DNA of 64,000 bases. It comes from Parastagonospora avenae f. sp. tritici 18332-5. Its lineage: Eukaryota > Ascomycota > Dothideomycetes > Pleosporales > Phaeosphaeriaceae. The stretch covers positions 1 to 64,000 of the forward strand of contig JAFJTR010000117.1 of NCBI GenBank assembly GCA_022559985.1, given 5' to 3'. The translations under genes and the position numbers were made by a program. Under the pieces are notes generated by a model. It was not told where the DNA came from. It saw only the letters and a list, made by a program, of their open reading frames with translations, and ran no database searches. Shown here piece after piece: positions 1 to 10,175 of this stretch. The first letter of the stretch is position 1. The number at the start of each line of letters is the position of its first letter.

Positions 1-12
1 CGCGGTGGGCTC

Positions 13-35
13 GGGGGGGGGGGGGGGGGGGGGGT

Positions 36-96
<61 letters not shown>
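13..96. repeat. Poly-G homopolymer at the window edge
   Basis: 22 G, one T at position 35, then 61 G. Nothing flanking it looks like a telomere repeat. Runs like this are a known artefact of two-colour sequencing chemistry, where no signal is read as G, so it is best treated as an unreliable contig end. Confidence 0.8.
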
Positions 97-97
<1 letters not shown>

Positions 98-244
98 CGC
101 GTCGAGCATTAACGCGTCGCGCCTGAGCATTTCCTTCTATGCATTCACCCACTCAGTGAAGCCAAATCCAGACACTCTCAAATAAAAGACCCCTCTGCAG
201 CTCTTCCGCTTTTGTGCACGAAGCGAAAATCCCTTAACGCCGAC

Positions 245-1873
245 ATGGACAGTGACGCTGTACCACCATCGTCACCCCCTCACGCGACCGCTCCGGACTC
301 GCCCTTCTTTCAGCCACGAAACACCGTCTTCTCTCCAAAATCAAGCTCCCCGCCCCCTCTCTTCTCCAGCGATGACTCTTGCGAATCAGCTGATCTCGTC
401 AACTATCAATCACCGCGCATCTTCAAGAACAAACGAAAAGGCGCGTGGTGGGACACGGCGGAGTCACCCGCACACAACACACCAGAAGCAAAGAAGACGA
501 AGATGACGCGCAATTTTGACTCCGGAGTATACATGATGAGCGATGCCACCGACAGCTCAGAATCCCTCTTCCCGCCACACAGATCGCCTTTCGGTCTCGA
601 TGGTACCGTGGAGGTCGACCCACCCGAGACGCTGTCGACTGCAGACGATCGAGAGTCCATATTCTGCGAGGAGCTACACAGAGGCTTGGACAGCAATGCC
701 CAATCCTACAACTTCAGCCATTGTCGTTTCGAAGATCGCCACATCCAGCGCATTGGCGAACTCTCCTCAGTGATCAAGAACGTACCAGACCCAGGGAATG
801 ATCTTCCAGCAGAAGGGCAGTATCGCTCCATGGTGCCCGAGCTGTATGTTGACCTAAACCACAACAAGCTCCAACGCCTCACGCCGTCCTTGTTCCTTGT
901 TCCGAATCTGACTACACTCGCCCTGATTGACAACGACATCGAAGAACTCCCGGTGCAGATGTCCCAGCTTCGCCGTCTCCGCGAGCTGAACATTTCGCGA
1001 AATCCCATCCAGTCACTCCCGTTCGAGATGTTGTATATGTGGAAGGGAGGAAATGAGGGCGAGCTCGAGACACTAGGCGACAGCGGCGTGCAATGGTTGC
1101 GCCCAAAGAACTATCAACTCGCAATGCCCCTTACACAAGACCTGCGGGACTTCTGGTCAACGTTGAGGACCACTCGCTCCGATCTCGAGCACAATGACTG
1201 CGTGGATCAGCTTCACGGGATTGTCGCTTCGATGCCTGATCGGGAGCAGCACGTATGGGGTATGCTGTATCTGGAGATGTTAATTTACACTGGCAACCCG
1301 ACTCAGAGTGGACACACTCAATACTCTTTCTTCGATGGCGAATCGTACTACATGCGGCCCAGGTGCTTGGCACATTCTCCAGTTAGCTACTTCGATGAAG
1401 CTGGTAGCCTCATTGATGGTTCTCCCAAGCCACCATCGCCAGAAGCCGACTTCGCCACTATAACAATCACGGCACGAGGCGCGCATGGTGTACCCAAGTC
1501 ATGGTTCACCCCTCCACACACCAAGAGCACTAAATCTCTCCTCACATTGGCCATCCACAGCGCACTTCGCCACAAGGATCAAGAGGACCTCACGATCTCG
1601 GACATTCGACATCATATCGGCGATCCGGTGCCTCCCTTAGCGGATGCTATCCTGAAGCAAGCGGAACGCAACAGCGTGGGTGGTTATAGCGACTTCAAGA
1701 CATGCCTCGTGTGTAAGAGCGACTATGTTGTGGCAAGGGCAGAGTGGATTCAGTGGTATTGCATGAGGTTCAGCACAGGGCGCGTCTTGCCCTTCAAGGC
1801 ACAAGTATGCTCTTGGGGCTGCGTACCAGATGCAATTTTGCGGCGGCCGGAGCGTCTGCTGTCTTGGGATTAG
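245..1873 (+). CDS. Leucine-rich-repeat protein, 542 aa
   Basis: Single open frame; the first ATG of the frame is at 245, and the earlier in-frame TTG is not a likely eukaryotic start. The first ~165 residues are Ser/Pro-rich and probably disordered. About residues 200-265 hold two to three leucine-rich repeats of the LxxLxLxxNxIxxLP type, including LTTLALIDNDIEELP and LRELNISRNPIQSLP. The last ~70 residues contain a CxxC (CLVCKS) and further Cys and Trp residues, which could bind a metal; this is a guess. No signal peptide or membrane segment is visible, so it is probably intracellular and acts in protein binding. The exact function is not recognised. Confidence 0.85.
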   Translation: MDSDAVPPSSPPHATAPDSPFFQPRNTVFSPKSSSPPPLFSSDDSCESADLVNYQSPRIFKNKRKGAWWDTAESPAHNTPEAKKTKMTRNFDSGVYMMSDATDSSESLFPPHRSPFGLDGTVEVDPPETLSTADDRESIFCEELHRGLDSNAQSYNFSHCRFEDRHIQRIGELSSVIKNVPDPGNDLPAEGQYRSMVPELYVDLNHNKLQRLTPSLFLVPNLTTLALIDNDIEELPVQMSQLRRLRELNISRNPIQSLPFEMLYMWKGGNEGELETLGDSGVQWLRPKNYQLAMPLTQDLRDFWSTLRTTRSDLEHNDCVDQLHGIVASMPDREQHVWGMLYLEMLIYTGNPTQSGHTQYSFFDGESYYMRPRCLAHSPVSYFDEAGSLIDGSPKPPSPEADFATITITARGAHGVPKSWFTPPHTKSTKSLLTLAIHSALRHKDQEDLTISDIRHHIGDPVPPLADAILKQAERNSVGGYSDFKTCLVCKSDYVVARAEWIQWYCMRFSTGRVLPFKAQVCSWGCVPDAILRRPERLLSWD

Positions 1874-2666
1874 GTCTAGAATTCAGAGCTTGCTCAACCA
1901 TGGATGGACTTTGTACCCCCGCTCGTTGGATTATAGCGCGCGCCGGCCTTACTCGGACCCATGGCAGCAATGTGGGGTTACGGATCTCTACGAGACCCTT
2001 TTGCCAACGTACCATCATGCTAGTGGAATTGCATTTCTGAGCGTCATGTGAGACTCAAGATCGCTTTGATTGCTGCGGCGAAGCGTTGTTCCACAGCACG
2101 TGTGAAGCCCGTGCGACGTAGTACATAGAAAAGAGAAGTTCTCGGGCAAAGCTGCCGAGGACAGAGTGGCAGCACGCGCGTCAAACTCACGCATACAGAG
2201 CGCCTTGGAAGGAGACAGTCTACGAATTGTGCTCTCGTAGCCTTTTAGACAGCTCCATATGCGAAATGGTGTGGCATTTCCAAGGATCACCGTTATCTTG
2301 TTGCCCTTCCCGGAGCCTACCTATGTACATACTATTCATCGTTGCCATGGCAGAACAAAACTTCAAATCTGTCCACTGAACATCACCGCTCTCGATCAAG
2401 TCTATCTGGGCGGTGCATACCAGGACGTTCGACCTCAGCTCGGAACTTCTCGGTCATCAACGCCGTGTCACGCAGGACCCGACACACCGGGATGCGCTAC
2501 TGAAGCCGACTCCCTGCCAGGCGATCCAGTTTTTGCTGCGACTATATAGCAACGATACGCGCCTGTTCTACACTTGTCTCATTACCGCTGTCTCGCTCTT
2601 GTTCTTTGCATGTTGCAACTCCGGCTTGTTACTTTACTTCGATACTGACATGGGACATACGAGAAA
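1874..2666. other. Intergenic, with TATA-like motif
   Basis: No supported gene. A TATATAG at 2543 lies on the plus strand upstream of the WSC gene and may be its core promoter. Open frames here have no domain or splice context. Confidence 0.5.
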
Positions 2667-2907
2667 TGCTAGCTTATCGCTTCAGACATGCTGATTCACG
2701 CACATATTGCTAATTCAGACGCAGACTTGCTAACTTAGGACCGTTTTGGTATTGCTAACTCGTTGATCAGCTTTGCTAACTCAAATCTCAAACCTGCTAA
2801 TTCCGATTATTGAGCTGCTAATTCAGGATTCAGATATGTTAACAGATTGACTACATCGAATCTACTCATTCATTGAACCTGCTAACTTCGATTACATTCG
2901 CTAACTT
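2667..2907 (+). repeat. Array of TGCTAAY motifs spaced ~21 bp
   Basis: Motif copies (TGCTAAYT or one-base variants) begin at 2667, 2689, 2708, 2728, 2753, 2774, 2795, 2816, 2837, 2880 and 2899. Most steps are 19-22 bp, one is 25, and one gap is 43 (two units). Only the 7-9 bp core is conserved, so this is either a decayed ~21-bp minisatellite or a row of protein-binding sites two helical turns apart. CTAAC also matches the fungal branch point, so it could lie inside a 5' intron of the WSC gene. Confidence 0.75.
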
Positions 2908-3083
2908 TAAAGTAAAGCTTACTGACGAACCTTGCATAGGCGCTGTCATACTGACTATCACAGCTTTCCCTGTTCATCTCTCTTTCCTTTTTTTCTATGC
3001 AGAGCACAGTTTTGAGCATATGAGATGTCGCTAACCATTGCCTTCGGGCTTGGCTAACGCATCAAAGGGTTCCTTGATCACAG

Positions 3084-4348
3084 ACTTCGACCCCGTCAAC
3101 TCTCCCTACCAAGGCTGTTTCTCCAACGAACCTCCGATCCTCCAGGATGCCAGCTTCACCACTACAAGCGGCAACATGACCGACGACACCTGTCGAACCT
3201 TCTGCAAGACCGGTGCGGCCGGCGCGCCGTACACCTACTTTGGTATTCAGAATGGCGAGACGTGTCGCTGCGGTAACACGAGTCCCAGGGTCCCCACTCT
3301 CCCTGGTTCGACTCCGGCTACACCGGACGAGAGCCTGTGCACAATCCCCAACTCAGGCGACTCAACACAAGCCGGTGGTGGTCCCGACGCTGTCAACGTT
3401 TGGCTTGTGGCTCCACAGCAAGGCACCGCACCAAGCAACAGTCAGCCAGCCATCGGTTCACCTACTATCAGTCTCCCAGTCGGCCAGTCTTCTCCTACAG
3501 GCTTGGCGACTGCCAGCGGCCCACAAACCGTTGGAACCCCCTCTGGCGCTATTCCATCCATCAGCGCCCCTATCGGCGGTGCTTCATCTGGTGGAGTTCC
3601 GTCCGTTAGCGCTCCCATTAGTGGTGTACCTTCTGATGCTGCTCCATCCGTTAGCGCTCCTATCGGTGGTGTGCCCTCTGATACAGTTCCGTCAGTCAGC
3701 GCACCTATCGGTGGTACACCTTCTGATGTCATCCCATCCATTGGTGCTCCCATCAGCGGTCCATCTTCTGGACCTATCAATGCACCCAGCAGTCTTCCAG
3801 CCGTCGAAGGCGTCAGCTCCCAAATCCCTCAAGTCAGTGGAGGCGCCTCTTCTTTGCCCTCCAATGCCGGCCAGTCTACAGGCCCGCCTTCGCCGAGCAT
3901 CCCATCCGCTACTCCAAGCTCGCCTACCAGCTCACCCATCTTCGGCTCTGGAATTCCTACCCCTATCGGCAGTCCCCTGCCTGCAGGCACGCCTGCCACC
4001 AATCCGCAAAACCTCGTCGCAGACGACGATCCGGACGGCACCCTTCTTGGCTGTGTCTCAACCACTGGCAAAGACGGTCAGTCCCTCTTCAAGGGTCCGT
4101 CTGCCTACAACTCCACCTTCACGCAGATCACCTGTCGCAGGTTCTGTATCGATGCGGTTGGAGGTCCCTACCGTATCTACGCCCTTGAGCAGGGTAATCT
4201 CTGCCGCTGCTCCGCCGACATCGACTCGAACAATGTCGTTACCGATCCCAATGGCTGCGATGTTCCTTCTGCTGGTAATCCCAGGGAAGTCGGAGGAGGT
4301 CGCGGTCGGGCCATCGTTTTCACAAACGATGACTTCGCTCCGCCGGAT
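3084..4348 (+). CDS. WSC-domain protein, main exon (two WSC domains)
   Basis: The exon is best started at the acceptor ATCACAG ending at 3083, because the in-frame upstream sequence has no ATG and carries CTAAC branch-like motifs; the exon with the start and signal peptide was not found. Domains in order: WSC1 (about 3101-3412; YQGCFS, then Cys-rich with CRCGN), a Ser/Pro/Gly-rich linker with five 15-residue repeats, and WSC2 (about 4043-4330; LLGC, CRRFC, LCRCS). WSC domains are putative carbohydrate-binding modules of cell-wall sensors and secreted proteins. A strong donor GTACGT follows at 4349. If it is not used, the frame runs to 4426 with a short hydrophobic tail. The 3' end is therefore open. 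Confidence 0.8.
3548..3772 (+). repeat. Five 45-bp coding repeats in the WSC linker
   Basis: Five consecutive 15-residue units of the form xxPSxxAPIxGxxSx (for example TVPSVSAPIGGTPSD) fill 225 bp between the two WSC domains. Ser/Pro/Gly repeats of this type are usually O-glycosylated stalks in wall proteins. Confidence 0.85.
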
Positions 4349-4426
4349 GTACGTCCCATTTCTTTGATCATATGCTCAAAACTGGCTCTGCATATTTTTT
4401 TTATCATCAAAGTAGGTATTGGGTAA

Positions 4427-4788
4427 GTACGTTGCTACGTCTGCGCTTCGGCCCGGGCCATGATGGCAAGCAAGAGGTGGCGGGGTCCTGGATACTTGGA
4501 CATGATGCGATATCGGGCTTTTGCTTGTCCCTCCAGTCCCTGCTTTGTGTACACTCAGACAATCAGAAACGGTCAGCCCAGTAAGTACGAGAAGACAATC
4601 TATATAAACTTCTTACCTTGTACCAGGCCGGTCCCAGCGAACACTCAATTCGAACTTTTTGGCATCGGTACCTGGGGATATCTGGACTTGAGAGCGAGGC
4701 ACGGCAAGGACTGATTCATGAGGACTACAGAGGCGTGGAAGGGCGGGAGGTGGACCAGGATGAGTAACGATAAGCAACTATTGGAATT
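4427..4788. other. Region after the WSC exon
   Basis: Contains several donor-like GTAAGT sites (4433 and 4580) and acceptor-like AGs, so 3' exons of the WSC gene may lie here. I could not fix a model. Confidence 0.3.
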
Positions 4789-5505
4789 ATGTCCAGAGTT
4801 TACATCATGATCCAAATCCCCCCCTCTTGGTTGTGCTTGTACAATCGGTCTTTTGAGCGCCAGTGCGCACGGACGTGCACTGTGTGTGCTTCGGCTCCAT
4901 TTTCTTTTTACAAACAACCACTGCCCACTTTCTCCCACTTACTGAGAATTGTGGCAATTGTCCTTAGTCCCACTCCGAATTACCTCACACCCGCTGGATT
5001 CCCGTCGCATCACTTACGCTCGCCCGACTTCCTGCACTCTAACTTCGTACACAACATCCCGGCTGGGGCTTTTCTGTCACGCATCCAAACCATTGGGCTG
5101 ACGTTGCCGCTCCTCCACCTCCATCACCGTTATGGTGACAGCCTGCATGTAGCTTGCAATCAATGCTACATCCAGCCCTTCGTACGACATCTCGGCGCCG
5201 CCAAATGTCTCAAGAGCCTCAAGATTTCACTGAATGGTTGCGACAATGTCTTCTGGACAACAAACACCTGCATCAGCCTTGGCGGGATGAGGAACTTCTG
5301 GGACGCTACGGTGGACTTAGACAGATTTGAGATCTCTGTCGAGGGGCGATCTGGATTGTGGGAGGGAGCTGCGACTTTCAATGAGTCACTGGGCCGAAAT
5401 TTCGACAGGCTGGTTCTCGACATTCCCACCCTGGAATCTCATATAGAGAACAAGGAATACGTGCTCTGTTATGAGGTCGAGTGCAGTTTCGTCTATAAGA
5501 GATAG
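4789..5505 (+). CDS. Hypothetical protein, up to 238 aa
   Basis: Open frame from an ATG. The N-terminal ~85 residues look like translated untranslated sequence (low coding quality), so a downstream ATG or an upstream exon may be the true start. The C-terminal part, from IQTIGLTLPL through FVRHLGAAKCLKSLKIS to the end, has the style of fungal proteins that follow an F-box or 2EXR domain, in which a summed-height or hydrophobic strand pattern is common. No 2EXR motif is actually seen. Function unknown. Confidence 0.45.
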   Translation: MSRVYIMIQIPPSWLCLYNRSFERQCARTCTVCASAPFSFYKQPLPTFSHLLRIVAIVLSPTPNYLTPAGFPSHHLRSPDFLHSNFVHNIPAGAFLSRIQTIGLTLPLLHLHHRYGDSLHVACNQCYIQPFVRHLGAAKCLKSLKISLNGCDNVFWTTNTCISLGGMRNFWDATVDLDRFEISVEGRSGLWEGAATFNESLGRNFDRLVLDIPTLESHIENKEYVLCYEVECSFVYKR

Positions 5506-5739
5506 ACTAGGGATCGATTGGGTGGTGTAGGTGGAGGGCCTGGGCGAAGTCAAGGCCTGTATATATTCAAAGATTTCTAATGGAATTCAGTAGAGTATCT
5601 TAGAGCTCCGCATACCTCCAGGCTCTCTTAAGCTCATACTAAGTATGCCTCTGAAGACTTTTAGATCGATTTGCGCATATGCAGAACAGACGCGACTTTT
5701 CCCGCAGATTGGTGGCAGCGTTGCTCACTCCGTACCCTA

Positions 5740-6546
5740 CTAAGCACGCGTATATCGCTTGATTTCCTCGTGCGTTGAGCGAGTGTGTATGAGATTATTC
5801 TTAAGCTGCACTGCCCCACGTCGACGAATTAACGAGGACTCAGAACTAGACTCGTTGCCCTGAACTACGCCTTGCTCCAGTTCGACGTGGTGCTCTCGGA
5901 TAATGCCTGTTTGCTGCTCCCACATCGCGGGAGGCTTGATGCCATCGCCGGTGTCAGACACAGCACGCTCTGCGGCCTGTTGAGCCTTTGCTACGGATGA
6001 CAGCGGCGTGGTAGTACCTACTACAGGATGGTCAGTATCTGTACGAATCAAGTTCCGACAATTAAGGCGCGACGTCTTAGCACTCATTCCAGAAGCGTGC
6101 AAGAGCTGACGGATAGCAATGTCTTGCCTACGTTCTTCTTGTTCCTTTTCCGAAAGGTCGTCTTGCTGAACACGAAGGATGGGAGCTATATCCTCGCAGT
6201 CGTTCGTATCAGTGACCTTGCTGAAGAAGCCAGACGGCTGACTGTACACCGAGGAGGCAGTGACTGCGGGGGCATGCTTTTCCTCTCGAGGCTTTGCCCT
6301 GAATACAGACTTCATGATTTTATCAGCACGGTAAGTGGCCTTTACACTCACCTTGCTCACAACGGATTGGATTTTCTTTGACTTATCGGGATGTCCTGGA
6401 TTGCTGTCTTTAGTTTGGCGGAGCGAAGGGTCGTTTATTCTGGCAGAAGCAGTTGTGTATTTTTGACCAAACGTGTTGAGACCTTTTGGTTGTAATTGAG
6501 GGAAGCTGATTGGGGAAATAAATGTCAAGCATCCTATATTAGACAA
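5740..6546 (-). CDS. Hypothetical protein, ~268 codons open
   Basis: Long minus-strand frame without ATG at its 5' end (the frame opens with TTG); an acceptor-like CAATCAG just inside suggests that the true 5' exon lies upstream. A GTGAGT donor inside the frame (around 6350) may start a short in-frame intron. Composition is hydrophilic, rich in Lys, Arg, Ser, Gln and Glu, with no membrane segment. A charged stretch (LSEKEQEERRQDIAIRQL) could form a short helix. Not recognised. Confidence 0.4.
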   Translation of the reverse strand: MSNIGCLTFISPISFPQLQPKGLNTFGQKYTTASARINDPSLRQTKDSNPGHPDKSKKIQSVVSKVSVKATYRADKIMKSVFRAKPREEKHAPAVTASSVYSQPSGFFSKVTDTNDCEDIAPILRVQQDDLSEKEQEERRQDIAIRQLLHASGMSAKTSRLNCRNLIRTDTDHPVVGTTTPLSSVAKAQQAAERAVSDTGDGIKPPAMWEQQTGIIREHHVELEQGVVQGNESSSESSLIRRRGAVQLKNNLIHTRSTHEEIKRYTRA

Positions 6547-7143
6547 AGATCATGTTCGGATACACGGATTGTTCAGCGGTGACTCAGCGGAATAGAAGTA
6601 GTACATGGACAGTGAAAGGAAAGATAGGTAACTACACTACAGTGACTGTGTACATCCTAGGTTTCGAATGAGTTTTGAATGAATTGATACCCGTAATTGA
6701 TGTAACTGCGTCATCATATTGTGGCTCCACAGCGTCTAGCTTTCGTGATTAGAACACTACTCGGATTTTCAACGGGGCAAGACTATCCATAAGCATTGTG
6801 GTGTAGTAATTGCGCACGTGATCAGGGGATGAAGTAAGCAGTTAGTATATTAGATAGTCTCCTTCTGAGGACTTAGAGAGACACCGACAACAATTCAGAA
6901 CTATTGAACTGCCTTATCTATGATCCCTCAACCCGGCTGCGGCTCAGTCCCTGGCCCATATTTGCCATGAGAAGGTGGCATTACAACAGCATACATAGCA
7001 TCATGTCAGTTCGCGAGACCAGTCATGCGGGAGGGTCTCGCGGTGCTTTATGCAGCCGAGAGGAACGTAATACTCTATTGGCATCATCTAGAATTATCTA
7101 CGTGCAACCCCAGGCGCCCAGTCGACAGCTGTGTAGTCGCCCA
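6547..7143. other. Intergenic, nothing supported
   Basis: AT-richer sequence. Short frames have no domain signal or splice context. Confidence 0.5.
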
Positions 7144-8217
7144 CTACCGCGTCCATAACAGTCTCCATCCCCGAAACCCGGAGACGTCGCCCTCCCGAAG
7201 CCTCATTCCCTCTATGCCCTCGGTGGCATTGTACCTCAACTCCAACAGCACACACTCGCTCAACTTGCGCACCTCCTCTAGGATGAGTACCTCAACCTCA
7301 TCCCGTACCTTCTCTGAGGCCAAGAGTTTCTCCTTATTTTGCTCCTCCTCCTCCACGACGTACTCCTTCTCGATCACCAGAAACACGTCGAGGCGGTTCA
7401 GGTGGCAGGCGATACCACCAACAAGAGCTATAAGCGGCTTGAGGTCAACAGCGTAAACGCTGTCGGCCTCGCACGTGCTTGCGGTGAAGCGAAACTCATG
7501 TTCCCTCATCACCTTGCTCTTGCCGATGTGCGCGAGGAGGTCTCGGCAGTACTCCGCGTCCTTCACGTCCCATTCGACCAAGGGACGGCGCTGCGCGGGG
7601 TCGAACTGGTGCTGCGGCCATTCGAAGAAGAGGAACAAGCGGCGCCACCTGTCTGGTGTGAGGAGGGAAGAGAAGGCGCCCGGCTTGTACCAGGATTTTC
7701 GCTCCGCCACCTCATCTTAATCCTTGTCGTCCTCGTCGCAGCCGAAGAATAGCTGGGGCGTGCTCATGTAGACGCGCCCGACGCGGTTGAACGCCGCAAC
7801 GCCCTCTCGCATCACCGTCTTACTGGTGAGAGACCGGAGTGGAAGCCCTTGGGAAGGAGGAGGGATCTCCGACGTCGGTCCCCATGGGGCAGGGCGGTGC
7901 TTAGCTTCCGCGAACAAATCCAAAGAGTGGTTCGCGCTCGGGAGCAGGCTGGTACCTGCATCCGGTGTGGCGAGCCAGAGCTCCTCGAAGATCATCCACC
8001 AGAGCTCTTCCGGCAGGGTAATGATGAAGGAGTCAATATTGAGAGAGAGGAGTGGTCGTGAATGTGGTGTAGAGAGGGATTGGGAAGTGCTGCTCGATTG
8101 TGTAGACTGTTCGCGCTGAGTGCAAGCCAGAAGAGAAATTGCTTGCAAGAACAAGAGTTGTAGGAGTTGGAGCTGCAGTACGACAAAGCTGGAGAGACGG
8201 GAGAGGAAGTGTCGCAA
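7144..8217 (-). pseudogene. F-box-like gene interrupted by one in-frame TAA
   Basis: Two frames, 8217 to 7720 and 7716 to 7144, are in the same phase and are separated only by a TAA at 7717-7719. The first part has LPEELWWMIFEELW, an F-box-like helix pair. The second continues as coherent protein (RWRRLFLFFEWPQHQFD, then a Glu-rich coiled stretch near EEEEQNKEKLL). No GT-AG pair removes the stop without also removing good coding sequence. The simplest readings are a nonsense mutation, a sequencing error, or two separate genes. The frame opens with TTG at 8217, so the true start is either an internal ATG or an upstream exon. F-box proteins recruit substrates to SCF ubiquitin ligases; that role is inferred only. 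Confidence 0.5.
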
Positions 8218-8230
8218 ACTGAAATTTCAT

Positions 8231-10175
8231 GTCGCAGTTGCGGGCTGCCGTTTCACCTGGGCGTCACTGATCGCGCCCGGTCGACGGGACAACAATACAT
8301 GGAAAGTCGCCATTGGATTGCAAGCAACGGCGTTTTAAAGCTTGAAAGGATATTAATTGAACACACGTGGATGCTTTCCAGTAGCATCGAACGATATCAA
8401 TATGGCCAATATCAAACAAGATGCATAACAGCAACACTAGTAGCACGTAACAACCCGCACAACAGCCACACTGACAGCAAGAAATCATATGCATAATAGC
8501 AACGATTGCAACAGAGCGCCTAGCATAGCTTTGAAGTCAAAAGTTCTCTTCCTCAACCACTCAGCAAGCCAAGTGAATCAATGAAAAGAAGACTATCCGT
8601 GGAGAGTAACGAGCAAAAATTGTTCCGAGAGTCCAGACTGCAGTAGTGTCTCCGACAGCAACCAATTGCCAATGTGCAATGGTATAATCGCGGCCCAATC
8701 AAGGCATCTTGAGCGCTGAGAAAGTGGAGCGGCAGCAGCGCTGAAGTTGAAGAAAGGAAGAGGGGGAGGGGGGCAAGCAATATTTATGCCCCAAGGCGGC
8801 AAAGCTAAGACCAGCCCGCGCGCGTCAGATCAATCTCTCTGCTCTTCCATACGTATCCAGAAGCTCCTACCTGCAGCTTGATCCACCCAATTGGGCATAG
8901 TTTGCGTGATCTTGCTGTCGAGTTACTAAGCAGCGCCAGCTGCCGGGGGGTATATAACGGCTCGCACCTCCGTCCCCCTTCCTCCACTCCAACCCGGTTC
9001 ATCAAGGGGGGTTCAAGCTGGGACTCAAGGGTGTAAAAACCTGAGAATCAGCCGGGATCGACTGCATTGCACTTCGCGGTTCGGTTCTGGTTTCTGTCGA
9101 TAACCCTGACGGGTCTTCGACCGGCACAATTTTTGCTTTCGCCTACGGGCCTTTCTTTTCATTGATCTTTTCTGGCATCCGCTGGACTTTCAAGGAAGAG
9201 TTTGATTTCTGCTGCACACTGCGGAGTTATCGAAGTTGGAGATGTATTACGTAGGATAGCATCATATCACAGTCTTCCAATATCTACGAGGGACGATAGA
9301 TTAGGCCGTTCCACTCCAGGGTATTGAAGCTGCTTCCAAGTTTGTGCTGTTGACAACTCTCGTTTCCACCGCGTGCCGCAGCAGCAGAACGCAGGGCGAA
9401 GCATTCAGAAGCGCCGCCGCCCACAAAGGCGTCAAAAATACATCTCGATACTCACAGAAATGCGTAATCCCAGCTGCGTTGCAGCTATCTGAAGTACAGA
9501 ACTCGCGGTGTTGCTTTACCCATATCCTGTATCCCAAGCGCGTCACCTCCAAGTTTTGCTGACCTCCCACACGACCGCTACCGTACCGCAGACAAGACGT
9601 CTCCGAGCCCATGAGTTTCATTTTTGGGATCGAACAACACTTCGAACATGGGCCCTCGCACCTTCCCTCCTCAGCCGCTCGCCGCATGCTCAACGAGCTC
9701 CTGCTCGACGCCCTCCGACCCGCATACGCCGCGCTTCGAGACCATTGTCAGGTCGGGCGTATAAAGCAATATCAAGACCCCGGGGGCCCGCTCATGATGA
9801 CTTTACAATCAGCACTGTTTGGGATCCTGGGTGGAGTGCGCACTGTGAGACGGGATCCTGCGCCTTGTGACATAGACCTCGACGAGGCATTGTGAAGCAA
9901 TCTGCTCTCATTTCAATCCCAAAGAATTGCCAAGCACCCAATGGAAAGAGGACGGCACAAAGCTCGCGGCTTCGTACAGTGTCCTTTAGGCGTCCCCGGC
10001 TCAGCATTCGAGATACTTCACTGACACCATGAGCACCGCAGGTAACCCCCAGGCGCCGCAAAGCCTTCAGACAACCACGAAAAGCACACCAGCAGTCACA
10101 GGAAGCACTTTTCGATGCCAAGTGAATGTTCATCATCACAATCTATGGATATCAAACGCCTCCCAAATGCCCACT
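8231..10175. other. Long non-coding stretch with a TATA box at 8951
   Basis: TATATAACGG at 8951 on the plus strand is followed by a pyrimidine-rich tract, like a core promoter, but no convincing coding exon follows. The best candidate is an ATG at 9611 with 94 codons of GC-rich codon use and no domain; a second frame over the same bases is equally good. I leave it uncalled. Confidence 0.4.

Noticed and set aside
13..96. Telomere or G-quadruplex island
   Set aside because: No TTAGGG-type unit nearby and the run is a pure homopolymer at the contig edge; artefact is simpler.
2667..2907. CRISPR-like array
   Set aside because: Only a 7-9 bp core repeats, spacing is ~21 bp, and the DNA is eukaryotic; no long repeat with unique spacers.
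3442..3780. Minus-strand Gly/Thr-rich repeat frame resembling a structural protein
   Set aside because: It is the antisense of the 45-bp repeats in the WSC linker; repeats stay open in several frames.
9301..9895. Overlapping frames on both strands (Cys-containing minus frame; 94-codon plus frame from ATG 9611)
   Set aside because: Two plus frames over the same bases look equally good and neither gains a splice partner or domain, so no call is made.
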